This document shows, piece after piece, positions 36,502-48,724 of a stretch of 64,000 nt of DNA. Position 1 is the first letter of the stretch. Each line of letters starts with the position of its first letter. The position numbers were made by a program, and so were the translations under genes. The notes under the pieces are model-generated. The model worked only from the letters and a program-made list of their open reading frames with translations. It was not told the DNA's origin and searched no databases. Source of the stretch: Isoetes taiwanensis (lineage: Eukaryota; Streptophyta; Lycopodiopsida; Isoetales; Isoetaceae); NCBI GenBank assembly GCA_021234155.1, contig JAJEKV010000003.1:27699166-27763165 (forward strand). Direction: 5' to 3'.

Positions 36502-38116
36502 ATGTCGCTTATGTGCAAATAATTGACCAAGGAATAGATCGATCTTGGGTTTGTCGGACCATCTACGCAAGGTAAAGCATTTTGAGGAATTATTTTTCGT
36601 GGGGCTTTCGATGTTGGCGAGAATAGGCTAATTAAACATCGGTATAGTTAATTGGGCAACGGGACCAGAGCGCCCTACAATGTTGGGTGGTAAAGGGGTA
36701 GATTTTTCCCCTTTGAAAAGTAAACCATCCAACCAAAATAGCTTTGGCCATGTTAAGGAATAATCATTGCATCTGTGCTTTACAAATGCTGATCCTCTGT
36801 CCTTTTCCACCAAGTGGAATGTTCTTTTTTACTAGTTTGTTTTTTGTAAACCTTCGAGTTTTTACAATAGAGATCAACCAAATCTCTTGCTCAAGTTGGA
36901 AAATGCTTTATTATCATTGTGCTTCATTCCTCGAATTATATTCATACTTCTCCAACAAATATTTAGTCTGTAGCATTGTTTGTAAGGTAGCCATTTATCG
37001 GTCGCGTGAGGCGCGACCAGATTCGATGGCTCGTACCTCAACGATAGAATGGGATGGCAAATGGACGAGAGCAAAATCAAAATTTGTTGGAAATTGCGGA
37101 CAAAGAACATTCACAAAAGCGTAAACTCAACAATCAGAACAAAGTGTGAATATATCAAAAGAAAGTGATACCCATCACCTTCACACCAATTGGGTTAAAA
37201 ATGCAATGCAAAAATTAAACATGGACGCTATCCATTGTTGGAAATTGCGGGCGAGAGAACATTCACAAAAGCAAAAACTCAACAATCCAAACAAAGTGCG
37301 AATATATCAAAAGAAAGTGATACCCATGCTTTTTTCTTTGTTGCATGCACTATTTCCGACCAAAACCGTAAGCATGATGTAGATTACATGCTAATTACAT
37401 GCATTTCACATTCTTTTCTTTCTTTTTCATTGAATATCTAAAGACCCAGAAGCTATTATCTAAAGGTTGATATGAAGAGGAATTTACAATCTTTACTACA
37501 CTGGTCTAGCAGCTCCACCATAGCCAGAAGCTACTATCTAACGGTCGTCTGAAGAGGAATTTACAATCTTTCTTGCACCGGTCTAGCGGTTCCACTATAG
37601 CTGCACACAATGAGCGTGAATAGAAGCAAGGTCTAAAACAAAAATCGGTTCTTCTAGAATTTTTACGTAGACCCGAGCGGACAATCGAATTTACCTTTCA
37701 CTGTTTTGAAGCTTTTTGCCTCGCCGTAAGAATTTCAACATAACTTTCAAATGCAAGCTCTATCGTTACCGCAAGATCATCCGTTGAAAAGATCAAAAAA
37801 TATGACCAGCAGCCCAGATGTGAAACCTCAAGGTGAACTTCAAGGTTAAATGTCTTGTCTGTCTACTTGGACGAAAAATCACTTGTTTCTCCATTTTGAT
37901 TCACTATAAAGAATAACTCCGGTCACTGTCAGACCATATCCAGCCATACCAACAATAGATACAGGATTTTGGTAAAGCAATATTGAAACTACAACAGCAA
38001 CCACACCCTTTGCGTTCCCTAAGACCTGTAATTCAAAAATATATTCATTAACTTGCTTGCATGCAGCACTATGAAAACAGGATGAAACAAAAGGGAAGTG
38101 AATCCCAAGTTTAGAA
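36502..38116. repeat. First copy of a 1.62-kb tandem duplication
   Basis: Begins ATGTCGCTTATGTGCAAATA, ends GTTTAGAA, and is repeated directly at 38117-39735 with a low rate of substitutions and short indels. Each copy contains internal repeats: a ~150-bp unit around ACATTCACAAAAGC, and a 77-bp unit around GAAGAGGAATTTACAATC. Confidence 0.9.
37879..38025 (-). CDS. Last exon of a sugar-phosphate/phosphate translocator (TPT/NST family), copy 1
   Basis: An acceptor AG at 38026-38027 (minus) opens an exon reading [48 protein letters not shown] and a TGA. This is the highly conserved C-terminus of plant triose-phosphate/nucleotide-sugar translocators: the last two membrane helices and a basic tail. 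Members exchange phosphorylated or nucleotide sugars across plastid or Golgi membranes. The 48 codons are intact. Upstream exons should lie at higher coordinates on the minus strand, but I could not find them between the copies or beyond 39735, so this is a gene fragment or its remaining exons lie outside the window. Confidence 0.7.
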   Translation of the reverse strand, partial: VLGNAKGVVAVVVSILLYQNPVSIVGMAGYGLTVTGVILYSESKWRNK

Positions 38117-39735
38117 ATGTCGCTTATGTGCAAATAATTGACCAAGGAATAGATCTGATACTGGTTTGTCAGACCCATCTACGCAAGGTAAAGCATTTTT
38201 GAGGAATTATTTTCTGTCAGGCTTTCTCGATGTTGGCAGAATAGGCTAATTAAACATCTGGTATAGTTAATTGGGCAACGAGACCAGAGCGCCCTACAAT
38301 GTTGGGTGGTAAAGGGGTAGATTTTTCCCCTTTGAAAAGTAAACCATCCAACCAAAATAGCTTTGGCCATGTTAAGGAATAATCATTGCATCTGTGCTTT
38401 ACAAATGCTGATCCTCTGTCCTTTTCCACCAAGTGGAATGTTCTTTTTTACTAGTTTGTTTTTTGTAAACCTTCGAGTTTTTACAATAGAGGTCAACCAA
38501 ATCTCTTGCTCAAGTTGGAAAATGCTTTATTATCATTGTGCTTCATTCCTCAGAATTATATTCATACTTCTCCAACAAATATTTATTTGTAGCATTGTTT
38601 GTAAGGTATAGGTATCGGTCGTGTAGGCCGCGGCCGGGTTCGATGACTCGTACCACCCCCGATAGAATGGGATGGCAAATGGACGAGAGCAAAATCAAGC
38701 TGTTGGAAATTGCAGACAAAGAACATTTACAAAAGCAGAAACTCAACAATCCAAACAAAGTGTGAATATATCAAAAGAAAGTGATACCCATCACCTTCAC
38801 ACCAATTGGGTTAAAAATGCCATGCAAAAATTAAACATGGACCTTTGTCGGTATGTTGGAAATTGCGGAGGCGAGAGAACATTCACAAAAGCAAAAACTC
38901 AACAATCCAAACAAAGTCTGAATATATCAAAAGAAAGTGATACCCATGCTTTTTCTTTGTTGCATGCACTATTTCCAGCCAAAACCGTAAGCATGATGTA
39001 GATTACATGCTAATTACATGCATTTCACATTCTTTTCTTTCTTTTTCATTGAATATCTAAAGACCCAGAAGCTATTATCTAACGGTTGATATGAAGAGGA
39101 ATTTACAATCTTTACTACACTGGTCTAGCAGCTCCACCATAGCCAGAAGCTACTATCTAACAGTCGATACGAAGAGGAATTTACAATCTTTACTGCACCA
39201 GTCTAGCAGTTCCACTATAGCTGCACACAATGAACGTGAATAGAAGCAAGGTCTAAAACAAAAATCGGTTCTTCTAGAATTTTCTGTAGACCGAACAGAC
39301 AATCGAATTTACCTTTCCTTTGTTTTGAAGCTTTTTTTGCCGCCGTAAGAATTTCAACATAACTTTCAAATGCAAGCTCTATCGTTACCGCAAGATCATC
39401 CGTTGAAAAGATCAAAGAATATGACCAGCAGCCCAGATGTGAAACCTCAAGGTGAACTTCAAGGTTAAATGTCTTGTCTGTCTACTTGGACGAAAAATCA
39501 CTTGTTTCTCCATTTCGATTCACTATAAAGAATAACTCCGGTCACTGTCAGACCATATCCAACCATACCAACAATAGATACAGGATTTTGGAAAAGCAAT
39601 ATTGAAACTACAACAGCAACCACACCCTTTGCGTTCCCTAAGACCTGTAATTCAAAAATATATTCATTAACTTGCTTGCATGCAGCACTATGAAAACAGG
39701 ATGAAACAAAAGGGAAGTGAATCCCAAGTTTAGAA
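38117..39735. repeat. Second copy of the 1.62-kb tandem duplication
   Basis: Directly abuts the first copy at 38116/38117. The boundary is sharp: both copies end in GTTTAGAA, after which the sequence changes to unique DNA. Confidence 0.9.
39498..39644 (-). CDS. Last exon of a sugar-phosphate/phosphate translocator, copy 2
   Basis: Same 147-bp exon as at 37879-38025, with the acceptor kept (AG at 39645-39646) and the frame open to TGA. It differs by a few substitutions (for example LLFQN for LLYQN, GMVGYG for GMAGYG). Being nearer the expected upstream exons, this could be the authentic last exon and copy 1 the spare; the order on the minus strand supports that reading, but the other exons are not seen. 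Confidence 0.7.
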   Translation of the reverse strand, partial: VLGNAKGVVAVVVSILLFQNPVSIVGMVGYGLTVTGVILYSESKWRNK

Positions 39736-40079
39736 CTTCCATTAAGCTATCGTTAATCAATTATAACGTGCATATCCCAAAAGGGGAGCACAACTCAGCG
39801 CTAAAAGCTGAGATTTCCTCTTTATAATGTTCAAATTGTTTATTGGCTGAAATTTAAAGCACGATTACGCTGTAACTCTAGCATTATATGCAGCACTTAC
39901 CAGTAATATTTCTTAATCTTGTAATGCAGCATTGTAATGCAGCATATGTGGCAATTTTTTGACTACAAAATATCAGGAAATCAAAGCAAATAATGGATGC
40001 TGCATCATTTGCCTATCTTCCTCATCTGTACTAGTAATGGTACCCAGCGTTGCTGGGCGTAAGTTGAGAGCCTATAAAT
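39736..40079. other. No gene seen; short GC hairpin
   Basis: At about 40038-40058 GGTACCCAGCGTTGCTGGGC forms a compact stem (CCCAGC/GCTGGG). It follows TACTAGTAA, an arrangement that resembles ends of small plant DNA elements, though no partner end was found. Confidence 0.3.
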
Positions 40080-42136
40080 GTTTTTGGCTGTAGTGAGAAA
40101 AGCCCTATACCTTTCCCTTTCCGTTTTGCTCTATCCCGTATTTCACTTTTTCTTATTTTCTATACACTTTTCTTTTTCTTTTCAGTTTTTTCCCGTTTTT
40201 TCGCATATATTTCCTTGTTTCCCCACCCCTTTCCTTCCTTTCCCTCTTCCCTTTTTCCGATAACCTTTTTCCCTTTCCTTTTCCTCCTTTCCCCACCCTT
40301 TCCTTCTTCTCCTTTTTCCATGCCCTTCTCCCTTTCCCTTCACCTTTTTCCATGCCTTCTCTTTTCCCCATCCTTTTTCCATGTCTTCCCTTTTCCTCAA
40401 TCTTTTTAGTCATCGCTAATTTTTTCCATGCCTATTTTCCCTTATCTTTTCCTCCATTTCCCAGCTTTTCGCTCTTCCTTTTTTTGGGTGCCCTTTTCTC
40501 CTCCTTTTTTCTTTTTCCTCTCCCGTTTTCCATGCCCTTTTTCCTTCCTTTCCTTTTCCTTTTCCCTTTTCCCATGCCTTTCCACATTGTTTTCTTTTCT
40601 TATTTTCCTATACTTATTTTCCTCCTTTTCCCACCCTTTCTCTCTTCCCCCCTTTTTTTTCCTTTTTTTTTTCTATTTCTTCGCCATTTTCCTCTTCTTT
40701 TTTATCTCATGCCCTTTCCCCCTTCCCTTTTCTTGTTTACCTTTTTCCCTTATCTTTTCCTCCATTTCCAGCCTTTCGCTCTTCCTTTTTTTGGGTGCCC
40801 TTTTCTCCTCCTTTTTTTTTTTCCCTTCCCGTTTTCCATGCCCTTTTTACCTTCCCTTTTCCCATCTCCTCACCCTTTCTCCCTTCCCGTTTTCTATGTT
40901 CCATTTTTCTCTTCCCTTTTCCTATTTTCCTCTTTTCCCTTTTCCCGTGCCCTCTCCACTTTTTTCCCTTTTCCCTCCTTTTTTCTTTTCCATTTCTCTT
41001 CTCTTACGCTCTTTTTCCCTTCCCTTTTTTTCCACCCCTTTCTTCTTTCTATTTTTCCTGTGCTTTCCTTTTCCTCCTTTTCCCACCCTTTCCCACTTCT
41101 CTTTTTCCCGTGCGATTTTTTCTTCTTTTCCCCCTTCCTTTTTATTTTCTCTTTTCCTTTTCCCATGTTTTCTTCCCCTTTTCCCTCGCTCCCCCGCTTC
41201 CCTTCTCTTTTCCCTTTCCTAATGGATTTTTTTCTTGTTTTCCTCCTTTCCCGATCCTTTCCTCGTGCCCTTTTTCCTTCCTTTCCTTTTCCTTTTTCCT
41301 TTTCCCTTTTCCCATGCCTTTCCACATTTGTTTTCTTTTCTTATTTTCCTATACTTATTTTCCTCCTTTTCCCACCCTTTCTTTCTTCCCCCCTTTTTTT
41401 TTCCTTTTCTTTTTTCTATTTCTTCGTCATTTTCCTCTTCCCTTTTATCTCATGCCCTTTCCCCCTTCCCTTTTCTTGTTTACATTTTTCCCTTTTTCTC
41501 ATGCCTTTTTTTTATTCCTCCTTTTCCCTTTCCTTTTTCTTTCTTCTCACTTTCCCTTATTTCTTCCCTTCTCCCCATCCTTTTCTTGTTCTCCCTTTTC
41601 CCTTCCCTCTTCCTCATTTTCCCAACCTTTTACTCTTCCCCTTTTCTCGATTCACTTTTTTCCCTCCATTTCCCTCTCTCTTTTTCTTTTTCCTTTTTCT
41701 TTTCCTTTTCCTTTTCCCTTTCCTTTTCTTTTTCCGTTTCCTTTTCCTGTGCCATTTTTCCCTTCCTTTTTCCTCTTTCTTCAACGCTCTTCTCCCTTTT
41801 TCCATGCCCTTTTTTTCTTCCCGTTTTCCATGCTTTTTTTCTCCTCCCTTTTCCCCTTTCTTCAATCTTTCCTTCTTCTTTTTTTCCTGTGCCCTTTCCT
41901 CTTCCCTTTACCACTTTATCTCTTCACTTTTCCCTCATGCCCTTTCTCCAGGTACCTTTCCCCCCTTCCCTTTTCTTTATTCTTTCCCTTTTCATTTTTT
42001 CATGCCTTTTTCTCTTCTCTTATCCCCACCCTTTTCCCTTTGCTTTTCTCCCTTTTCCCGTGCCTTTTCGCCCTTCACATTCTCTCTTGTCTCTTCCCTT
42101 TTTCCTTTCCCCCCTTTTTCCTTTACCCTTTCCCCT
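40080..42136 (+). repeat. Two-kilobase polypyrimidine tract
   Basis: Almost purely C and T on the plus strand, in runs such as TTTTCCCTTTTCC, with scattered ATG and few purines. Larger internal duplications exist: about 150 bp near 40596-40750 recurs near 41335-41490, and TTTTTTTGGGTGCCCTTTTC recurs near 40480 and 40785. Very long open frames in all plus phases simply reflect the rarity of A and G and thus of stop codons; they are not genes. Confidence 0.9.
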
Positions 42137-43270
42137 TAAGAGATCAAAGTACGACCAATCATGGTGATAGTAAGTCGTGCAATAAATCTCGGCCTTCGGA
42201 TGCACTCAGATGATCTCGAACATTCAAATTAGGGCTTGATCCAAGAATTACGGTATAACATTATAATATAAGATTCTCTTTGTTCATGAACGAAATAAAG
42301 AAATGATACACTGAGATAAAGAAATTTAAGCTGGAAAGAAATGCAAAGAATTATATTAGATATGCTTCCTTCAACTATCACGATATGAACCATTCTATAT
42401 TATAATGCTATTAAGAGCCAAGAACCATACCTCTAGAATATTTCGAGAACACCCCACGACATTCTCCCGTCGATGCCTTAAGGCTCCGGCGATCACCGAA
42501 GCATGCAAGTTGTGCTTTGAACATATTCGGTAACCATCGACTCGCTTGCAATCAAAATCAAAGTAAGTGCCAACTTAAGGCATTTTGTCAAAACTCAAAG
42601 CAATCTGAAAGCTTGCAAAGATCCGCTATTACGGTCCGCTTTTTAAACACGAAACGAAGAAGAGAGATTTATTACACGTAACAAAAGTTGCATGGCATCA
42701 AGGGGGCGCATCTGCGACCAAATTATGATCGACAACACAACAACAGATTATACAAGAACACAAAAGGGTCCCTTGATCCATAAATCCGGATTCTTTAGCA
42801 AGCCATTTGGTGACCTAGTTGTCGATCCACATGCTCCTATGCACGTAGCTAAATTATTCTCGGACCAAAGGGATAACAAAAATTAAATACTGACACAAAG
42901 GAGATACAAAAGAATCAATTTTACCATATCTAGCACGCATAAGGAAAGAAGAAGTATTTCTTGGGCGAGAGGGAGCAAAGCGGAGTGGTAGGGGTAGAAG
43001 GGGGGCAATTTTTGCTTTCTTCTAAAGGATTTGCGGATGCTAACCTTCGATTATACCTTGAACGCTCATAAGGCTTAACCGGATCATTGAAAACACTTCC
43101 AGCGCCTAGCGGATTATAGGTAGTACCAGAAGCCCCGACATTGCGTCTTTGCTGCTAAAACCCCGCCTTTACCGCCGTAAGAAGAGCGGATCAAATATGT
43201 TGAGAAATGTCGCTGGCACGCTGGCGCTTTGCTGCTAATTCAATGCGGAAGGTAGGGCGGCAAATAGCTC
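42137..43270. other. No gene seen; relic similar to 2955-3030
   Basis: About 42205-42275 aligns loosely with 2955-3030, including ATTAGGGC and TATAACATTATAATATA. No coding segment is recognised. Confidence 0.4.
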
Positions 43271-43274
43271 TGCT

Positions 43275-43428
43275 CGGCGGAAAATAAAAAATAAAAAAGG
43301 GCACATTGCCACTTCATTGGGGGCATTTAATGCCCTTTTCCCTTCCCCAGGACTCGTAAGAAAGGTCGGCGGGAAAATAAAAAATAAAAAAGGACACATT
43401 GCCACGTCACTGAGGCATTTAATGCCCT
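43275..43428. repeat. Direct repeat, ~62-bp units offset by 92 bp
   Basis: GGAAAATAAAAAATAAAAAA then CACATTGCCAC and GGCATTTAATGCCCT occur twice (43275-43337, 43367-43428). GGGCATTTAATGCCC is itself a near-perfect palindrome. Confidence 0.8.
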
Positions 43429-43439
43429 AATATGTATCA

Positions 43440-43665
43440 CCTTCTAGGGAAATTCCTAGGCACATTCAACGATCGAGATTATTGCTTCCCCATTTGATCC
43501 AACGGTATAAAGCCATGCTGCATTCATCATGCATGACCCATGCATGCCTATACACTTAAATGTGCGGCCAAGATTCAACCTCTTGGATTCGACGGCCTAG
43601 ATGAAAACCAGTGAGTAATGTGTCCCACACATCAAAGTGTCTTTATATATATAATGATAATGATA
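43440..43665. repeat. Spacer-type relic of the AGATTC repeat family
   Basis: Shares TTTGATCCAACGGT, CATGCATGA and CACACATCAAAGTGT with the non-AGATTC parts of the array (33960-34030, 36205-36220). It looks like a dispersed copy of that family without the minisatellite. Confidence 0.5.
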
Positions 43666-43859
43666 TAATAGGAAGGATAGGATATTATGATATTTGCTGG
43701 GAGGCCATAGGAGCCTTTGATCTAGGGAATATTTCGCTTGTTATTCCAGATATGTGGCCCCCAGGATTTTGAGACAAAAAATGATGGCAAATTGCAATAT
43801 TCTCGATTAAACACATGGTCTGAGAATATCATTTCCATAATAAGGACATGATTTTTACA

Positions 43860-43990
43860 CGACCATGTTGAACAACTCCACTGTTCTAAAAATAAAACAG
43901 TGAAGATTAGGGTGGTAGCATGAACATCTGCCAGAAGACCTGTGGCCAGAAAGAGAGGCCGGAGGATTTGAACCTCCAGGACCCAATGAC
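43860..43990 (-). mobile_element. SINE-like fragment with tRNA-type B box
   Basis: On the minus strand GGAGG-TTCAAAT-CCTCC forms a perfect T-arm hairpin (43961-43977), containing the Pol III B box GGTTCAAATCC. A weak A-box-like GGCACTGGTGAGG lies 30-40 bases upstream. No complete tRNA cloverleaf can be drawn. A tRNA-derived SINE is plausible; chance is possible. Confidence 0.3.
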
Positions 43991-44234
43991 CTCACCAGTG
44001 CCCAAAAAAGAAGGAAAGAATGCTATGTCATGTATAATTTGCTTCCACATTTTTAACCTGTAAGAAACGATGACAGCCCCTGCTCTGCTGCACTGCTCCT
44101 ACAAAAACAGAGAACCCAGGCAGCAAAAAGAAAGTGGCGTGAGACATATCAATCATGTAAAAAAAGAAGCATCTCTAGGCTTGCACACTAGGCTTGCACA
44201 TGATTCAGACAAAAAGATATATTCCAAGAATCTT

Positions 44235-44490
44235 TGTATGTTGCAAATGTACATTTGAAGAGCTTTCCTCATGTAAATTTTATAAGAGGAATATGCTTTT
44301 TATATTTATGCCAAAATATTTGTTTCTGATGAATGTTGCAAATGTACAATTGAAGAGCTTTCCTTTTGTAAATTTCATAGGATGAAAATGCTTTTCATAT
44401 ATGTTATTGACAATTTATTTGTTACTGATTGTGGTGCCTTGGCATAGCAAATATAAACATTTGTTAGCGACTATGGTGCCTTGGCATAGC
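44235..44490. repeat. Two tandem duplications (about 98 bp and about 50 bp)
   Basis: TGTTGCAAATGTACA(A/T)TTGAAGAGCTTTCCT starts near 44238 and 44335; GTGCCTTGGCATAGCAAATA recurs near 44433 and 44476. Confidence 0.75.
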
Positions 44491-45239
44491 AAATATAAAT
44501 ATGATGGCAATTATTATGTTATAAATTCTATTATCAAGGTGATTGTCATGATTTGTCCAGCTTTCTCCCGTACATTAGCCTTTCTATAAAAGCTGTTTAT
44601 CGAAGCAATGGTCAAATATAGATGCATAAAACTGATTAACTGTACAGATTGTTGCAAAATGCGTAAAAAGGTGTACTATTTTGCATGACCTTGTTTAAGC
44701 TTCCAAGGGCAACTTTAGCTTTTAGCTTTGTATGATGGCGTAGATTGGCCAAACATCTCTGTATATGTTTTACAATAGAGCCTTGCCGACAACTAAAATG
44801 TAGACCAAACCCTCTTCCTATATTATACTATCTCAAATCAGTTTAATAGCAAATAAAATAGCAGATCTTTTCAATCCATTTCAAAAACAACTAAATATTT
44901 TTGCAGCAGGCTTATCAAAGTTGTACTCGCATTTTGAAGGCTGAACCAATTAAATAATGTACAAATTTAGCTTCAAAGAATAGAACTCAGCCTCTTTCAT
45001 TTTTTGCAGCACTGATCCTAAAATCTGATGGGATCTATTCCATATAGAAAATTTAGTCCTTAATTATCGAGGGTCTTTCCTAACACGTGTTCTAAATCAG
45101 AATGGGGCCTGCAACAGACAAATTCTAGAAAAAGAGATGAATAACACTAGGACTAATAGGAGTATAAGCTGAACTTAACACCTAAAATTCGTTGAGTTCA
45201 AAGATACTTTCCCAGAAGCTGTCCTCGATCGAGCTGAAG
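44491..45239. other. No gene seen
   Basis: AT-rich; nothing recognised. Confidence 0.4.
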
Positions 45240-46220
45240 AAATTTTCGTATTCAAATGATCCTGGCTGTCAAAACTTGTCGAAATCTTTTTAATTCCTTG
45301 GAGATGCAGGCTGGCATGAATCAGCTCTTTAGGTGTGAAACATAGGCTTTATAGCCTGAAAGTACATGCTTTCAAAGCATTCCTGAGGCATGCATCCAGA
45401 TCTTCTTACAACATACTCATCTGTAACGGAAATGGAGACTTTTTGTCTAACTAAGAGTCATCTCTTCTTGCTAAGAATAGCGCAAGATGGGTGCATTGAA
45501 AGCAGGTCTTTTGCTACAGTATCAAAGAAAATAAGATATTTCCATTGCTAAATAGTTAGAAATGCACTGCTTAAGCTACAACAACTGCTAGTGTTTCAAA
45601 TAATCTGCATGCTCAAATGGAGAGTGAAGGATTTTGCCATGAGTATCTCAATGCTTCTCTAGCTGATGAATGCTTTTCAAATCCTTGGAGATGCAGATTT
45701 TACCTGTGAAATGAAGTGTATATAGGCTGATAGTCCACTAATAATTGGGCTTCATTCAGTGTAGCGTCTACACAAGTTGGGCATCTCAATTGAACAAAAA
45801 GAATTACAATGTAGGGAGCCATCACTCATGCACAACCAGTACAACCTTATCAGTAGTGATGCTCTCGTCGCACATAATAGGTCATTTACGTGAACCCAGG
45901 TTTTTTGGATATACAGAAATAAGTCAAGAAAAGCATACTCATCTCCTAAAAAAACCAAGACTTTTTGTCTAATTGAACATACGCAGAATTTTCTGGCCTT
46001 CATTTGTACCAAAATATCTCTAAAGGAGGAGAAATCTCTTCCTGCTAAGAATAGATAGTCCAAGATGAACGCTTAGATAGTGATGAGCATACCCTTTGCT
46101 TCAATATGAAAGCAAATTAGATATTTGCATTGTTGAATGGTTAAAAATGCAGGCCAATAGACACCACTCAAGCTAAAGGCATTTGCTAGTGTTGACAATA
46201 ACCTACATGCTAGAATGGAA
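45240..46220. repeat. Diverged tandem duplication of ~400-580 bp units
   Basis: CCTTGGAGATGCAG (near 45296 and 45683), GACTTTTTGTCTAA (45438 and 45960) and CTGCTAAGAATAG (with a T variant in the first copy; 45467 and 46042) appear in the same order twice. The second copy holds extra sequence. Confidence 0.6.
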
Positions 46221-47535
46221 ATTGCTGCAAAATAAGTAACTATCACGGCCAAAAGCACTAAACCTATGTGCCAAATCCCAATGATTAGGCTCTCTGTCTG
46301 AAATTTGAACTTTTGAACCTAAGATACCAATTGGGTTGTCTTGCTTTTGCTTCCTCTAGTAGAATAAGAAGACCATCATGGTTTAATCTGCGCCTAATAG
46401 CCTAGTAAAACCACAATGTGTTAATTAGGAAGTTACACACTTAAAATTTCAGCAAGCCTTTACTATTTTCACATCTACCATGGATTTGTCACTAACAATG
46501 GTTGTATGTGAGGCTAGATGCTACGATGTATCATGTAGATGCTATGGTGGTGTCCAACATGGTAACTGGGCTTTTAAGGGGATTAGAAAGCTTGTCGGGT
46601 TAAGTAGTTTACATAAAAATTAAAGTTCTGGTTTCACAAATCTTATCTAACAAAACTCACATACTTGAGATGCTCCTAAGTGGACGTCAAAACCTTTGAA
46701 AGAAAGACGAAGAAGCAAACACTAGGGAGAGAAGGAAGCGAAATTCTTAACCTATCTGCTGGCAGCCTGTTGCAAATACTCCAGCGTTGAATTTAATCTG
46801 TGGAACTCAAGCTCCATTTCTCATAGGCAACCAAATAAAGAAATCAAAAGACGAACCTGTCTGCTCAAACATTTTAGCGTGTCATATTTTCTCCCGAAAA
46901 GGACTCTTTACCGGAAAGCACTATTTACTAGAAAGCACTGTTTACCTTCAGCGATTCACAACAAGTTGCAAGACGAATTTCCGAGCACAAGCAAGCTCTA
47001 GCTCCTGTAGCTTCCAAATCATTGTATGGCCGATTTCCCCCAAAAAATGGCGTCCATCCATGTTCATCCCCCCAAAAAAAAGTGAAAAAGCGTTCCACAA
47101 ATAGAGAAGTGAGAAATCGAAGCATAGAACAGGGACGGTGCAAAAAAATCGGAGCATAGAACAGGTACAGAGCAAAACTGAAGCAATTCTGCAAATACTG
47201 GAAAACTTGAGGCTCGATAAGGTCCATGACGTGGCGGCATATGAAAGGTTCCATGACATGGCGTTTTCGCTTTTTCCTAAGACGTGCTATAAATACATAT
47301 TTAGTTTTGCTTATAAGAGGCACCTCACATGTAAATCTTTAGGTATTCACATGCAGTTCATCTGAGACGGCTGGTTTGACGTCTCAGCCGTTCGTCCCCG
47401 AACTGCTGGTGCAGTTTACACCTGAGCATCTCAACGGCTTGATGTCCGGCAAAAACTTGCCGGTGACATGTGAGGCGTCACTAATCCAGCAGTTTGTTCT
47501 CAAAATTCAATCGAAATTTGCCCCTCAGAATAATC
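46221..47535. other. No gene seen
   Basis: Short frames only. The end of this stretch is the direct upstream flank of the ARF pseudogene. Confidence 0.4.
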
Positions 47536-48035
47536 ATGGGTTCTACCTTTTCAAGGCTCATGGGTTCTTGTTTTTCAAGGCGGTCTGATCTCGTGCGCAT
47601 TCATATGCCTGTCCTTGATGCAGCTGGTAAAACGACAATTCTTTACAAACTAAAGTCGGGGCAAGATTGTTACAAGAATGCCATCAGTGGGTATGATACG
47701 TATTGATAGCCGAATTAGATATTCTGATCAATGACTAATTATTAGGGATTTATATCACAACACATTAAAGAGCTCAAAATGGAACTCAATTTCTAATTCT
47801 TTTATGGATTATAATCAATTTCATATTCGATAGCAAGATATGGGAACTTAGGATATTTCACTTCTTTTAATGATTATGTGCTTCCTTTTCTAGGTTTTCG
47901 TGTTGAGACTATATATGGAATATAAGAATATTAGTTTCACTATATGGGACGTTGGGATACCAGACGCGGTAATGGTGGCATCGAATATGATGGATCTAGA
48001 ATATTATGTAATTTTCTTCTATTTTCATTGTGTAT

Positions 48036-48072
<37 letters not shown>

Positions 48073-48570
48073 TTGCCTTGCTTGCTTGTAGCGTGAAGAA
48101 CAGCGACACCAATTCCGGAAGAACTACTTTCGAAATCCACAGGGATTTATCTTTGTAGTTGATAGTTATATGATCCAGAGGATAAGGATGAGCTGCATAG
48201 GATCCTAAATCAGGCATGCTATAAACCTCTCCTTATCTCAGTTTGTCACCTTTGTAGTTGATAGTTATGATAGGTATCCTATTCCAGAGGCTAAGGATGA
48301 GCTGCATAGGATCGTAAATCAGGCACGCTATAAACCTCTTCTTATCTCAGTTTGTCACCTTATTATGGTGAATTAATCATGTTATTTAGCTAAGTATGTT
48401 GCATATTCAATTTTTGGCCTAGGGTATATAGTAATTTTTATACATTTCCAGGAAGAATTACGTGATGCCATTTTTCTTGTTTTTGCAAACAAGCAAGATC
48501 TCCCTGATGCAATTAGTGATCTCGAAATGGCAGACAATCTTGGATTGCATTCTTTGTGTCAACATGAATG
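47536..48570 (+). pseudogene. ADP-ribosylation factor (ARF) GTPase pseudogene
   Basis: Four exon-like blocks in order. 47536: [16 protein letters not shown], then [20 protein letters not shown], the myristoylation Gly and P-loop region of ARF GTPases, which recruit vesicle coats. 47896: GFRVET, then EYKNISFTIWDVG. 48091: HQFRKNYFRNPQGFIFVVDS. 48452-48570: [20 protein letters not shown], then [11 protein letters not shown] and a GT donor. Damage: the first P-loop Gly is replaced (GLDAAGKT reads VLDAAGKT), a 4-bp insertion follows GFRVETI, the catalytic WDVGGQ reads WDVGIP, exon 3 has a 99-bp tandem duplication (48151-48249, 48250-48360), and the final exon is missing. Intron positions look ancestral, so it is a duplicated gene that decayed, not a retrocopy. 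Confidence 0.8.
48041..48071. repeat. (TG)n microsatellite inside ARF pseudogene intron
   Basis: About 15 TG units in the intron between the WDVG block and the FIFVVDS block. Confidence 0.9.
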
Positions 48571-48724
48571 GTAAGTATTCAAAATGTTAATCAACGTTTA
48601 GAATTTTTCTACTTTTATATAATAATTGTCTACCTTATGTATTGTTGAGTTATTTCTTTTTTTAATTATAGGGCATAAGCCATTTATTCATCACACACAT
48701 CTCTAGTAAAGTACATGTATCACA

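Noticed and set aside
40352-42139. Plus-strand open frame of 595 codons and overlapping long frames
   Set aside because: All three plus phases are open because the tract is nearly free of A and G, so stop codons cannot occur; the product would be only Phe/Pro/Ser/Leu.
40153-42205. Lys/Glu/Arg-rich minus-strand frames opposite the pyrimidine tract
   Set aside because: Simple-sequence translation (GGAAAA repeats); no start context or domain.
43950-44000. Complete tRNA gene
   Set aside because: Only the T-arm is convincing; no anticodon or D arm and no matching acceptor stem.
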